Below, piece after piece: positions 54,381 through 63,361 of a stretch of 64,000 bases of DNA (within the stretch, counting starts at the first letter, position 1; the number at the start of each line of letters is the position of its first letter). The stretch spans positions 496,001 to 560,000 of the forward strand of contig CANLOQ010000002.1 in NCBI GenBank assembly GCA_947492925.1, written 5' to 3'. A program made the translations under genes and the position numbers. Source of the DNA: an uncultured Sulfitobacter sp. Lineage in GTDB: Bacteria > Pseudomonadota > Alphaproteobacteria > Rhodobacterales > Rhodobacteraceae. The notes beneath the pieces were generated by a model that saw only the letters and a program-made list of their open reading frames with translations, searched no databases and was not told the origin of the DNA.

Positions 54381-55739
54381 CTACACGTTCAGCAGCAGGT
54401 GTTCGCGCTCCCACGGAGAGATGACCTGGAGAAATTCATCGTATTCCGCACGTTTCACAATGCCGTAGACACGCGCAAATTCGGGGCCCAGCACGCCATG
54501 GAGATCCGTTGCCTCGTCGAAGACGTTCAGCGCTTCGCCCAGCGTGCGCGGGATGTCGCCGTCTCCGTCATAGGCATCGCCCCTGAACTCCGCTTTGGGG
54601 TCCTGTTTGGCCATCAGTCCCAGATAGCCGCAGGCGAGTGAGGCAGCGATGGCCAGATAGGGATTGCAGTCCATCCCGGCCAGCCGGTTCTCGACCCGCC
54701 GCGCGCGTGCATCCGACAGCGGGATGCGGATGCCCGTGGTGCGGTTGTCACGGCCCCATTCCAGATTGATCGGGGCAGCGTGGTCTTTGACATAGCGGCG
54801 GTAGCTGTTCACGTAAGGCGCGATCACGGCCAGTGCTTCGGGCATGTGGTTTTGCAGACCGGCGATAAAGTGCATGAACGCGGGCGTTTCGGACCCGTCT
54901 TCGTTGGAAAAGATGTTCGCGCCGGTCTTGGCGTCAAGGATCGAATGGTGGATGTGCATGGCTGATCCCGGCTCATCTTCAATCGGCTTTGCCATGAACG
55001 TCGCATAGCAATTGTGCCGCATCGCCGCTTCGCGGATCAGACGCTTGAAGAAAAAGACCTCGTCCGCCAGTTTGACCGGATCGCCGTGCAGCAGGTTGAT
55101 CTCCAACTGTCCGGCACCGCCTTCCTGCGTGATGCCGTCAATCTCAAAGCCTTGCGCTTCGGCAAAGTCATAGATGTCGTCGATGACCGGGCCAAATTCA
55201 TCCACCGCGGTCATCGAATAGGCCTGCCGCGCGGCAGCCGGGCGGCCTGAGCGGCCGATCATCGGCTCGATCTCTTGCGCCGGGTCCAGATTGCGGCCCA
55301 CCAGAAAGAACTCCATCTCCGGCGCGACCACGGGTTCCCAGCCCTTGTCGCGGTAAAGCTGCACCACACGGCGCAGTACGTTGCGGGGGGAAAAGGGCAC
55401 GGGTTGGTCGCTGCGGTCATAGGCGTCGTGGATCACCTGCAAGGTCCAGTCGCCGGTCCAGGGGGCGGCGCTGGCGGTGCTCATGTCAGGCTTGAGGATC
55501 ATATCCTTTTCGGTGAACCCTTCCTCGCCCGCCGCTTCGCCCCATCCGCCGGTGATGGTTTGGTAAAAAATGCTGTCGGGCAGGTGAAAGAAATCCTGCC
55601 GCTCGAACTTGGTCGCGGGCACGGCCTTGCCGCGGGCGATGCCCGGCAGGTCAGAGATGATGCATTCGACTTCGTCCAGACGTTTGCCTTCCAGATAGAC
55701 CTGCGCGGCCCCCGGCAGGCTTTTGATCCAATCGGCCAT
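54381..55739 (-). CDS. Glutamine-synthetase-family gamma-glutamyl-amine ligase (PuuA-like), copy 1
   Basis: A 452-residue GS-fold enzyme. Motifs include PEMEFFLVGRN (metal Glu), DGITQEGGAGQLEINL, AMHIHHSILDAKTG and NRTTGIRIP; the adenylation loop of true GlnA is absent. Members such as PuuA and GlnT-type enzymes ligate glutamate to amines. It is more than 43 bases from the FAD gene and coupled (TGATG) to the amidotransferase upstream. Confidence 0.85.
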   Translation of the reverse strand: MADWIKSLPGAAQVYLEGKRLDEVECIISDLPGIARGKAVPATKFERQDFFHLPDSIFYQTITGGWGEAAGEEGFTEKDMILKPDMSTASAAPWTGDWTLQVIHDAYDRSDQPVPFSPRNVLRRVVQLYRDKGWEPVVAPEMEFFLVGRNLDPAQEIEPMIGRSGRPAAARQAYSMTAVDEFGPVIDDIYDFAEAQGFEIDGITQEGGAGQLEINLLHGDPVKLADEVFFFKRLIREAAMRHNCYATFMAKPIEDEPGSAMHIHHSILDAKTGANIFSNEDGSETPAFMHFIAGLQNHMPEALAVIAPYVNSYRRYVKDHAAPINLEWGRDNRTTGIRIPLSDARARRVENRLAGMDCNPYLAIAASLACGYLGLMAKQDPKAEFRGDAYDGDGDIPRTLGEALNVFDEATDLHGVLGPEFARVYGIVKRAEYDEFLQVISPWEREHLLLNV

Positions 55740-56416
55740 CAGGCCCTCTCTTTCTTGAAAAATTCGGTCATCTGCGTCGCGATCTTCGGTGAATCGAGCG
55801 GCAGGTCCAGCTTGAGACGCGCGGCATCCAGAAGCGGATCGGGCACCAGACCCTTGCCGCGATGGGTAATCAGACCGTCAATAAAGACGCGGCCGTATTC
55901 CGGGTGCGGCTGGATAGTCCAGAAAACATCATCGTAGGCCAGCACAGCGTTTTCGCAAAAATCCGAACTGCCGATGCGCCGTGCCGCCTGCGGCTTTTCC
56001 ACCACCTGATCCTGATGCCACGCGTTTATGGTATAGGTTTCGCCGTCAATCTGGTAGTCCACCGGCCCAACCGACCAGCCCTTGGCGAATTTTTCAACTG
56101 TGCCGCCCATCGCCTGTGCGATGATCTGGTGGCCGAAGCAGACGCCGATCATAGGCACCCTTGCGGCATGACAGGCGCGGATGAATTCTTCGAGAGGGGG
56201 AATCCACGGGTGATCTTCGTAGGCCCCGTGTTTCGACCCGGTAATGAGCCAGCCGTCACAGGCGTCAATCGCATCGGGCATTTCGCCGTCGACCACCGCC
56301 CAGCTGGCATAATCGAACGTGTCTTCACCCAGAAGGCGCCGAAAGTAGCCGCCATAGTGACCATCCCCCGCAAGCTCTTCTGGCGGGTGACCGGTGATCA
56401 GAATGCCGATTTTCAT
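55739..56416 (-). CDS. Class I glutamine amidotransferase-like protein
   Basis: A 225-residue GATase1 domain. The nucleophile elbow is GVCFGHQI (Cys), and the catalytic His is in IQPHPEYG followed by a Glu context. Such stand-alone domains hydrolyse gamma-glutamyl bonds (compare PuuD-type hydrolases) or serve as GMP-synthase-like amidase subunits. Between two GS-like ligases, gamma-glutamyl hydrolase activity is the best guess. ATG at 56416 with GAGG upstream is preferred; 56428 (overlapping the next stop, ATGA) is possible. Confidence 0.75.
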   Translation of the reverse strand: MKIGILITGHPPEELAGDGHYGGYFRRLLGEDTFDYASWAVVDGEMPDAIDACDGWLITGSKHGAYEDHPWIPPLEEFIRACHAARVPMIGVCFGHQIIAQAMGGTVEKFAKGWSVGPVDYQIDGETYTINAWHQDQVVEKPQAARRIGSSDFCENAVLAYDDVFWTIQPHPEYGRVFIDGLITHRGKGLVPDPLLDAARLKLDLPLDSPKIATQMTEFFKKERA

Positions 56417-56424
56417 GCGGGGCC

Positions 56425-57759
56425 TCATACGGTTTCGAGATAGATTTCGGCCTGCTCTTCGGGGCTGAGTTCGGCCATGTCGCGCAGCTCTTGTCTTTTG
56501 GTCAGCACGAGGTTCTGGATCAGTTCGCGCGCAAAGATGCGCGCTACGGCGGCGTCATTTTCAAACCGATCAATGGCCGTTGTCCAGTCTGCGGGAATTT
56601 GTGGCAGGTCGGCGGTGTAGGCGTTGCCGGTGATGGGCGCGGGTGGCTTGGCTTCGTCCTCGATCCCGTTGATTGCAGCTCCCAGCACTGCGGCCAGCAT
56701 CAGATAGGGGTTCACATCCCCGCCCGCCACGCGGTGTTCGATCCGCCTTGCCTTTGGATTTCCAGACGGGATGCGGATGGAAGACGTGCGGTTTTCATAG
56801 GCCCAGCAAACGGCTGTGGGCGCGTGGGCACCCGGCACGATGCGCGCGTAGCTGTTGGCGTGGGGCGCAAAGATCAGACCTGATCCGGGCATCGCCGTCA
56901 TGCACCCGGCCACCGCATGACGCAGCATTTCCGTACCTTCGGGGCCGCCGTTGTCGAAAATGTTCCTGCCGTCGGCGTCCAGCACCGAAAAATGCATGTG
57001 CAGGCCCGAGCCTGCGTAGTCAGGATAGGGTTTGGCCATAAAGCTGGCAGCAAAGCCGTGTTTGCGTGCCAGCCCTTTGACCAGCATCTTGAAAAGCCAT
57101 GCGTCATCCGCCGCGCGCAAGGCATCGTCGCCGTGCATCAGATTGATTTCGAACTGCCCTAGACCGGCCTCGGAAATGGCCGTGTCGGCGGGGATATCCA
57201 TATCCTCGCAGGCGTCGTAGAGCTCGGTAAAAAAGGTATCGAACTGGTCCAGCGCGCGCATGGACAGGATATCTCCGGCCTGTCGCCGTTTGCCGGAGCG
57301 GGGCGAGGGCGGCACCTGAAGCTTGCGCCCGGAATCGTCGATCAGAAAGAATTCCAGTTCCACCGCGCAAACGGGTGTCAGCCCGCGGGCGCGGTAGCGG
57401 TCCAGAACCGCGTTCAGCGCATGGCGCGGATCGCCCGCAAAGGGGCGGCCATCGTCGTGGTACATCCAAATGGGCAACAGCGCGGTGGGTGTCTCCAGCC
57501 AGGGCATCGGCATGAAACCACGTTCGGTCGGGCGCAGCACACCGTCCTTGTCGCCGCTTTCCATGACCAGCGGGCTATTTTCAATATCCTCGCCCCAGAT
57601 GTCGAGATTCAGGACAGAGAAAGGAAACCGTGTGCCCTCTTCGATGGCCTTGTCGGCAAACCGGGTCGGGATGCGTTTGCCGCGGGGCTGGCCATTCAGA
57701 TCAGCGGCAGCCACCCGCAAAGAGCGGACAGCAGGGTTTTTGCGAAGCCAGTTTTGCAT
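56425..57759 (-). CDS. Glutamine-synthetase-family gamma-glutamyl-amine ligase (PuuA-like), copy 2
   Basis: A 444-residue paralogue of the gene at 54381. Motifs include CAVELEFFLIDDSG, DTAISEAGLGQFEINLMHGD, GLHMHFSVLDADGRN and NRTSSIRIPSGNPKARRIEH. The two copies share order but have clearly diverged, suggesting different amine substrates. It is first in the GS-GATase-GS unit, downstream of the permease genes by about 75 bases. Confidence 0.85.
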   Translation of the reverse strand: MQNWLRKNPAVRSLRVAAADLNGQPRGKRIPTRFADKAIEEGTRFPFSVLNLDIWGEDIENSPLVMESGDKDGVLRPTERGFMPMPWLETPTALLPIWMYHDDGRPFAGDPRHALNAVLDRYRARGLTPVCAVELEFFLIDDSGRKLQVPPSPRSGKRRQAGDILSMRALDQFDTFFTELYDACEDMDIPADTAISEAGLGQFEINLMHGDDALRAADDAWLFKMLVKGLARKHGFAASFMAKPYPDYAGSGLHMHFSVLDADGRNIFDNGGPEGTEMLRHAVAGCMTAMPGSGLIFAPHANSYARIVPGAHAPTAVCWAYENRTSSIRIPSGNPKARRIEHRVAGGDVNPYLMLAAVLGAAINGIEDEAKPPAPITGNAYTADLPQIPADWTTAIDRFENDAAVARIFARELIQNLVLTKRQELRDMAELSPEEQAEIYLETV

Positions 57760-57833
57760 ATTTGCCTTGGTCTGCAGAGCCCGACAGCAAAGGGTATCGA
57801 GAACCGCGCGAAAATTTGATCAAATGTTGGATA

Positions 57834-58640
57834 CTACCGGATCAGATTGGGGCGCAAGCGAATTTTGCGGCGCTGGCCCTGTGGCAGATGCCGGTTGAGC
57901 CGTGCGTTCACAACGCCGAAGGTCGTGATCACGATCAGGGTCAGCACAATGAAATACCCCGCAAGGATGGGGTAGGGCACAAAGGGATTGAAGGTCTTGT
58001 CTGCAAAATACTGAGCGTAATAGAGCGCATCACCGCGCTGCTGCCAGGCCGGAAAACCGCTAAGAAAGACAAGCGTGGTGGAATGGAACAGAAAGATCGC
58101 CTCGTTTGTGTAGGCGGGCCAGGCAAGGCGCAGCATCGTGGGCCAGATGACCCGGCGAAAGCGTGACCAGCCGGTCAGCCCGTAGGCGTCCGCCGCCTCG
58201 ACATCGCCTTTGGGAATGGATTGCAACGCGCCATAGAAAATCTCGCCTGCGTAGGCGGAGGTGTTGAAAAACAGCACAATCAGCGCGCCAAGCCAGGCTG
58301 CGGTGAAAGGGTCAAAGAAGGCGTAGTTCGATTTCAGGGTCAGAAACAGGAAGTAGCCAAAGAAGAACTGGATAAACAGCGGGGAGCCGCGAAAGACAAA
58401 GATGAACCATTCGGCCGGTTTTCTGATCCACCGGTTCTGGCTGGCTTTGCCGACGCCCAGTGCCGTGGCAAAGAAAAAACCCAGCAGCAGCGCCAGAACA
58501 CCAAAATAGATGTTCCAGATCATCCCCGAGCCGATCAGCGTGAATTGCTGGCAGAGCGTGAAATCTTCACGCGGGAGCAGACGTTCCCCTATCCCGATCG
58601 CGCGCAGGCCGTAGTCCTGAATGGTCTGAATACAGCTCAT
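57834..58640 (-). CDS. Polar amino-acid/amine ABC transporter permease (HisM/ArtM-like)
   Basis: A 268-residue permease of the His/Glu/Gln/Arg family with about five helices. The EAA loop region is ADAYGLTGWSRFRRVIWPTM. An N-terminal insert (ERLLPREDFTLCQQFTLIGS) lengthens it. The ATG at 58640 overlaps the stop of the next permease (ATGA). With its neighbours it imports a basic amino acid or amine. Confidence 0.82.
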   Translation of the reverse strand: MSCIQTIQDYGLRAIGIGERLLPREDFTLCQQFTLIGSGMIWNIYFGVLALLLGFFFATALGVGKASQNRWIRKPAEWFIFVFRGSPLFIQFFFGYFLFLTLKSNYAFFDPFTAAWLGALIVLFFNTSAYAGEIFYGALQSIPKGDVEAADAYGLTGWSRFRRVIWPTMLRLAWPAYTNEAIFLFHSTTLVFLSGFPAWQQRGDALYYAQYFADKTFNPFVPYPILAGYFIVLTLIVITTFGVVNARLNRHLPQGQRRKIRLRPNLIR

Positions 58641-59521
58641 GCGGCGGCCCTGCGCTGGGCTTCGCCGCCGCTGGTGGCCTGTCCGCGTGTCAGCCGTGCC
58701 ATCACCTTTTCCAGCACGATCTCTGATACGCGGGTAAAGCAAAGGTAAAATACCAAAAGGGCCAGAAAATACCACATGCGCCAGTCTCCGTGCGGATAGT
58801 CGGTAAAGCGCGGTGTTTTGGTCCCGCCCAGTTCTCGCGCCCAATACACCACGTCTTCGACCCCCAGCAGAAACAACAGCGGCGTGGCCTTGATCAGCAG
58901 CATCCACAGGTTTGACAGACCCGGCAGCGCATAAACCCACATTTGTGGCACCAGCACGCGCCAGAATGTCTGGCGGGTGGACATGCCATAGGCGGCTGCG
59001 GTCTCAAGCTGGGCTTGCGGTACTGCACGCATGGCCCCGAAAAGGACGTTGGCTGCAAATGCGCCATAGACGATCGCAAAGGTCAGGACCGCGATGGCGA
59101 AGCCATAGCTTTCGTGGACCCATTGCGGGGCGTTGCCCAGCGGCATCTTGGCCGCCTGACAGACGACAAAATCGTTGCCCTGACGCACCGGTTCCAAAAC
59201 CTCGGGACACAGAACCCGGTGTCGCAGATATTCTATGGCCTGATCCAGCGCGATCACAAAGAACAGAAAAAAGGCGATGTCCGGCACGCCGCGCACGATG
59301 GCGATATAGGTCTTGCCGATCCATCTGAGCGGGGCCAGCGCCGAGCGTGCCGCAGACGCACCGGCAAATCCAAAGGCCAGCGCCACGGGGGCGGTGATGC
59401 CCAACAAGGTCAGCACGGTCAACACGGACCAATAAAGGTTCATGTGCTTGCCTGTGGTCAGGTAACAGGCAAACCATTGCAGACTTTCTAAGGTGTCGGG
59501 ATCGACGCAATTGGCGAACAT
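58637..59521 (-). CDS. Polar amino-acid/amine ABC transporter permease (HisQ-like)
   Basis: A 294-residue permease of the same family. GAMRAVPQAQLETAAAYGMS with following TFWRVLVPQMW is the EAA loop. An unusual internal insert (about residues 90-130, including RHRVLCPEVLEPVRQGN) separates helices and has no counterpart in typical HisQ. It is coupled to the following permease by a four-base overlap. The strand changes upstream because a DadA-like gene is inserted on the plus strand. Confidence 0.8.
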   Translation of the reverse strand: MFANCVDPDTLESLQWFACYLTTGKHMNLYWSVLTVLTLLGITAPVALAFGFAGASAARSALAPLRWIGKTYIAIVRGVPDIAFFLFFVIALDQAIEYLRHRVLCPEVLEPVRQGNDFVVCQAAKMPLGNAPQWVHESYGFAIAVLTFAIVYGAFAANVLFGAMRAVPQAQLETAAAYGMSTRQTFWRVLVPQMWVYALPGLSNLWMLLIKATPLLFLLGVEDVVYWARELGGTKTPRFTDYPHGDWRMWYFLALLVFYLCFTRVSEIVLEKVMARLTRGQATSGGEAQRRAAA

Positions 59522-59634
59522 TGGGGACTTATCCTTGGGTGCAACCAGTTTTCTTAGTGCGCAGACCTTGTCAACCTATTGCTGCGTCTGGCGCAAGGAT
59601 GCACTGTCTTTCTCAACGACTTGAAAGGAACGAT

Positions 59635-60717
59635 ATGACGCGCAACGGGCCGTCCATCATTGTCATCGGGGCCGGTATCATCGGCGCGGCGTCCGCCTAC
59701 CATCTGCAGAGCCGGGGCGCGCAGGTCATGATCGTGGATGCAGGCGGCGAGACAGCAACCGCCACTTCCTTTGGCTGGATCAATGCCAGCTTTCATCATG
59801 ACGGCGCACATTTTCAGCTTCGGTCGGAGGGGATGGCAGCATGGCAGCGGCTGGCAAAGAGCCTGCCGCTTGATATCGCGTGGCAGGGGGCGCTGTGTTG
59901 GGAAGAGACCGGCACAGCCTTTGACGCGCAGCGCGACCACCTTGCGACGCTTGGCTATGACGTGGCAGAAATTGACAGCGCCGCCTTTGCAGCGTTGGAG
60001 CCCCATATCGCGACGCTTCCGGCACGTGCGCTGCACTTTCGGCAGGAGGCGGCAGCGGACAGCCCGGAGGTTGCACAGCGGCTTTTGAATGCCGCTTTGG
60101 CAGCAGGCGCGCGGCGGCTGCGTGGCGTCAAGGTACTGGACCTTGTTGAGAAGGGCGACCGGATCATCGGGATCAGAACAGAGGCGGGTGTCAGCACGGC
60201 AGATCATATCCTGATTGCTGCCGGTACGGGCAGTGCCGCGTTGATTGCGCAGGCCGGATCATCGCTGCCCATGCTGCGCCGTCCCGCGCTGATGTTGCGC
60301 ACCCGTCCGGTCGCCCCGGTATTGAACCATATACTTGTCTCTGAATTCGGTGAACTGCGGCAACTGCCGGACGGTGCGTTGATGATGCCCGCGGCAGTCA
60401 ACCATCAGGGTGATACGTCTGACAAACTGACAGAGCCGCTGGAGATTACCGCGGAGCGCGTGCTGGACCGTCTGCGCACCATGCTGCCAGATGTTGCGCT
60501 GGATTGGGAAGAACTGCGGCTTGCGTTTCGTCCGGTGCCGCATGATGGCTTGCCGGTAATCGGGCCGGTGCGCGCGGGTGTTCACGTTGCCTGTATGCAC
60601 TCAGGCATTACGCTGGGCGCACTGGCGGGCGAACTGGTGGCCCAAGAGATGCTGGAAGGTGTCACAAACCGTTCTGCAGCGTTGCTTGCGCCCTACAGGC
60701 TGGACCGGTTCACATAA
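59635..60717 (+). CDS. FAD-dependent oxidoreductase (DadA/glycine oxidase-like)
   Basis: A 360-residue DAO-family flavoprotein. The Rossmann motif is VIGAGIIGAASAYHLQSRGA, a TATSFGWINASFHHD segment lies near the active site, and the C-terminal CMHSGITLGALAGELVAQEM closes the FAD domain. It oxidises amino acids or N-methyl amines. AAAGGAA precedes the ATG at 59635. It is the only plus-strand gene within the amine block and interrupts the transporter operon. Confidence 0.8.
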   Translation: MTRNGPSIIVIGAGIIGAASAYHLQSRGAQVMIVDAGGETATATSFGWINASFHHDGAHFQLRSEGMAAWQRLAKSLPLDIAWQGALCWEETGTAFDAQRDHLATLGYDVAEIDSAAFAALEPHIATLPARALHFRQEAAADSPEVAQRLLNAALAAGARRLRGVKVLDLVEKGDRIIGIRTEAGVSTADHILIAAGTGSAALIAQAGSSLPMLRRPALMLRTRPVAPVLNHILVSEFGELRQLPDGALMMPAAVNHQGDTSDKLTEPLEITAERVLDRLRTMLPDVALDWEELRLAFRPVPHDGLPVIGPVRAGVHVACMHSGITLGALAGELVAQEMLEGVTNRSAALLAPYRLDRFT

Positions 60718-60744
60718 AAAGGGCGGGCCAAACACGGCCCGCCC
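60716..60744 (-). terminator. Rho-independent terminator of the binding-protein gene
   Basis: GGGCGGGCC-aaacac-GGCCCGCCC is a perfect nine-base stem. Read on the minus strand it is followed by TTTTT, ending the transcript of the substrate-binding protein gene. The same A-run holds the stop of the convergent DadA-like gene. Confidence 0.9.
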
Positions 60745-60772
60745 CCTGTTCGGATCAAAAGATCAGGTCAGA

Positions 60773-61501
60773 TCAGAACAATGCAGCTTCTGGCAGCCAC
60801 TTTTTGATCAGCTCATTGAGCGAGCCGTCGTCTTTCATGGACTGGATGGCGCCGTTGAACTTCTCGCGCAGTTCACCATCGCTTTCGCGCACGCCCAGAC
60901 CGATGCCGCCACCGATCAGCTCTTCCTGCTCAAGCATCTGCAGATCGGGATCCGCTTCGGCCAGAGGGGCGAGGAAGGATTTGTCGGCAAGAACCGCGTC
61001 CGCTTCGCCGTTTTTCACAGCGGCGACTGTTTCTTCGGGTGTTGCGAATTCAACAAGGGTCGCGCCGGCCATCGCAGAGATATGCGCGGCCTGGATTGTA
61101 CCGCTCTGGGCAGCCAGAACGGCATTGGACAGATCAACCTCACCGGCGGCGAGATAGGCAGACGGATCAGGCAGCGTGTAGGCGTCGGAGAAGTCGATCA
61201 CTTCGTCGCGTTCGTCGGTGATGGACATGCCCGCGATGATCACGTCGTAGTTGCCGGACACGAGATTGGGGATGATGCTGTCCCACTCGTTTGTGACCCA
61301 CTCGCAGGTCAGCTCAGCGCGTGCGCACAGCTCGTCGCCGACTTCACGCTCAAAGCCCGCAACTTCGCCATTGTCATCAAGGAAGTTGTAGGGAGGGTAG
61401 GCGCCTTCGGTGCCCATGCGGATGGTTTTTGCGTGGCCATCGGCCATTGCCAGACCGGCGGTCAGCGCCAGTGCAGCAGTCGAAAGGATAAGTGTCTTCA
61501 T
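60773..61501 (-). CDS. Periplasmic amino-acid/amine-binding protein of ABC transporter
   Basis: A 242-residue solute-binding protein (SBP_bac_3). The signal peptide is MKTLILSTAALALTAGLAMA. MGTEGAYPPYNFLDDNGEVA and IPNLVSGNYDVIIAGMSITD with ERDEVIDFSDAY are typical of the lysine/arginine/ornithine or histidine-binding group. GGGAG lies upstream of the ATG at 61501. A terminator follows, so binding protein and ATPase form a short unit, separated from the permeases by the DadA-like gene. Confidence 0.88.
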   Translation of the reverse strand: MKTLILSTAALALTAGLAMADGHAKTIRMGTEGAYPPYNFLDDNGEVAGFEREVGDELCARAELTCEWVTNEWDSIIPNLVSGNYDVIIAGMSITDERDEVIDFSDAYTLPDPSAYLAAGEVDLSNAVLAAQSGTIQAAHISAMAGATLVEFATPEETVAAVKNGEADAVLADKSFLAPLAEADPDLQMLEQEELIGGGIGLGVRESDGELREKFNGAIQSMKDDGSLNELIKKWLPEAALF

Positions 61502-61535
61502 TGGTGAAACTCCCATTTTTTTATTGAGTTTTGTT

Positions 61536-62324
61536 TTACGTCGCGTGGGTTGCCGAAAGGAACCCGCGCAGGCGTTCTGATTTGGGCGCGCCGAATAGTT
61601 GGTCGGGCGGCCCTTGTTCTTCGATCAGGCCCTGATGCAGAAAGATGACGTGGTCGGATACGTCCGCGGCCAGTTTCATATCGTGTGTGACGATCAGCAT
61701 GGTGCGCCCTTCGGCGGCCAGATCCTTGATCACCTTGACGACTTCCTGTTCAAGCTCCGGGTCCAGCGCCGATGTCGGCTCGTCAAACAACAAGGCTTCG
61801 GGTTCCATGCACAGGCCGCGTGCGATGGCCGCGCGCTGTTGCTGGCCACCCGAAAGCTGTGCCGGGTAGACATCGCATTTGTCTCCGATCCCTACCTTCT
61901 CAAGATAGCCGCGCGCGGCTTTCTCTACTTCTGCCCGGTCGCGTTTGAGCACCGTCAGTGGCGCTTCCATCACATTTTGCAGGATCGACATATGCGCCCA
62001 GAGATTGAACTGCTGGAATACCATGCTGAGATTTGTACGAATGCGCGTCACCTGCGAGGGGTCGGCCGGTCGGCGGGCGTGTTCAGAACCTTTCCAAATG
62101 ACAGGCTCCCCCTTGAACAGGATCTCACCTTGCTGGCTGTCTTCGAGCAGGTTGCAGCACCGCAAAAGAGTGGACTTACCCGAGCCCGAAGACCCGATGA
62201 GAGAGATCACGTGACCTTTAGGAGCGCTCAGGCTGACGCCCTTGAGCACTTGAAGCGATCCGTACGCCTTGTGCAGGCCATCAATTTGAATAACGGGGTC
62301 TGCTGCGTTCACAAGGATACTCAT
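61536..62324 (-). CDS. Amino-acid/amine ABC transporter ATPase (HisP/GlnQ-like)
   Basis: A 262-residue ABC ATPase. The P-loop is GSSGSGKST, the signature is LSGGQQQR, and Walker B is EALLFDEPTSALD. LRCCNLLEDSQQGEI matches HisP-type proteins. ATG at 62324 is chosen; two earlier ATGs (up to 62369) would add unlikely residues. It energises import with the binding protein and permeases nearby. Confidence 0.9.
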   Translation of the reverse strand: MSILVNAADPVIQIDGLHKAYGSLQVLKGVSLSAPKGHVISLIGSSGSGKSTLLRCCNLLEDSQQGEILFKGEPVIWKGSEHARRPADPSQVTRIRTNLSMVFQQFNLWAHMSILQNVMEAPLTVLKRDRAEVEKAARGYLEKVGIGDKCDVYPAQLSGGQQQRAAIARGLCMEPEALLFDEPTSALDPELEQEVVKVIKDLAAEGRTMLIVTHDMKLAADVSDHVIFLHQGLIEEQGPPDQLFGAPKSERLRGFLSATHAT

Positions 62325-62425
62325 TCTGATTCCAGCCATCATAAAGCGGCAAAAATCGTGGAAATGCAATGTGGTGTCGCAAGGGCACCGAATAATTCCT
62401 GCAAGGTCAGCCCCGGGGCAGTCCT

Positions 62426-62866
62426 CTAGGCGCTATTTTGGACCCGGACGCGGGCGGTGTTGCTGTCTGCGTCGGTCACACCCAAAAGGCTGGCCACCAG
62501 ACGCAAAAGCGCGTTTTCCTCGTCCGAGCGGCTGCCGTCAGCCAGAACGACCTGCCAAAGGGCCTCGATGACTGCGACGCGGTCATTGTAGGGGACAGCA
62601 TCCTTGATGGCACGGGTGAAACGCACCGTGTCGGGGGCTTCGCTTTCCAGCGTTTCGGCCTCGGCGCGCAGGGCGCGTGCCTCATCGGCGCTTAAGCCGT
62701 AGCGCTGGGCCGCGATGCGGTCGATCCGCTCAACCTCGGCGGTGGCATAGTCATTGTCGGACCGCGCGACGCGCACCAAAAGCGCTGTCAGCGCAAGGCG
62801 GGCATCCACAGGGTCCAGCGGGGCGGGGTCGGGCGCGGTGAGGCGCTTGAGAAAATCACCAAACAT
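62426..62866 (-). CDS. TerB-like (tellurite resistance B domain) protein, copy 1
   Basis: A 146-residue protein with the acidic helical TerB fold: ALTALLVRVARSDNDYATAE with following VERIDRI, and the second repeat IEALWQVVLADGSRSDEENA. DxD-like acidic turns at the start of each helix hairpin are typical of TerB, which may bind metal at the inner membrane. No other ter genes are visible, so tellurite resistance is not implied. A similar gene lies 48 bases upstream. Confidence 0.8.
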   Translation of the reverse strand: MFGDFLKRLTAPDPAPLDPVDARLALTALLVRVARSDNDYATAEVERIDRIAAQRYGLSADEARALRAEAETLESEAPDTVRFTRAIKDAVPYNDRVAVIEALWQVVLADGSRSDEENALLRLVASLLGVTDADSNTARVRVQNSA

Positions 62867-62914
62867 GGATTGGATATAGGAGCTGCACCGCCAAAGGCCA
62901 AGGCAAAGACCGGG

Positions 62915-63352
62915 TCACAGATGTGCGGTTGCCTTTTGGCGCAGCGCCTCGATGTCGGTGTCGGTCAGCCCCAGTGCTGTTTCAATGGCAAGAAGCTGAA
63001 TTTCCTCTTTCTCATGCCGGTGCCCATCGGCAAGTGCGACGCTCCACATTGCCTCACCCAGCGCGAGCCGGTCTGCGTAATCCACTTCCTCGCGCAGGAT
63101 TTCGGCAAACTGCGATGTGTCCGGGGCATCACGCTCAAGCGCTTCGCAGGTGGCGCGCAGTTTCGCGGCCTCGATCGGGTTCAAACCGAATGTCCTGCCC
63201 AGAATACGGTCGATCTGACCGATCTCGGTGGCGCGGTAGTTGCGGTCGGCAAAGGCGACGCGAACCAGCAGCGCACCAAGCGCGAGTTGCGGGTTGGGCT
63301 GGGGCAGCGGTTTGGGTTCCGGGGTGCGGCGGGGAAAAAGACGTTCAAACAT
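62915..63352 (-). CDS. TerB-like protein, copy 2
   Basis: A 145-residue paralogue: ALGALLVRVAFADRNYRATE with following IGQIDRI, and LGEAMWSVALADGHRHEKEE. An N-terminal Pro-rich stretch (RRTPEPKPLPQPNP) precedes the domain. It shares the layout of copy 1 and probably arose by tandem duplication. It starts nine bases after the stop of the secreted protein gene at the window edge. Confidence 0.8.
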   Translation of the reverse strand: MFERLFPRRTPEPKPLPQPNPQLALGALLVRVAFADRNYRATEIGQIDRILGRTFGLNPIEAAKLRATCEALERDAPDTSQFAEILREEVDYADRLALGEAMWSVALADGHRHEKEEIQLLAIETALGLTDTDIEALRQKATAHL

Positions 63353-63361
63353 GAAAACGGA

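Noticed and set aside
62426-63352. A tellurite-resistance operon
   Set aside because: Only TerB-like genes are present. No TerC, TerD, TerZ or related genes are visible, so the phenotype should not be inferred.
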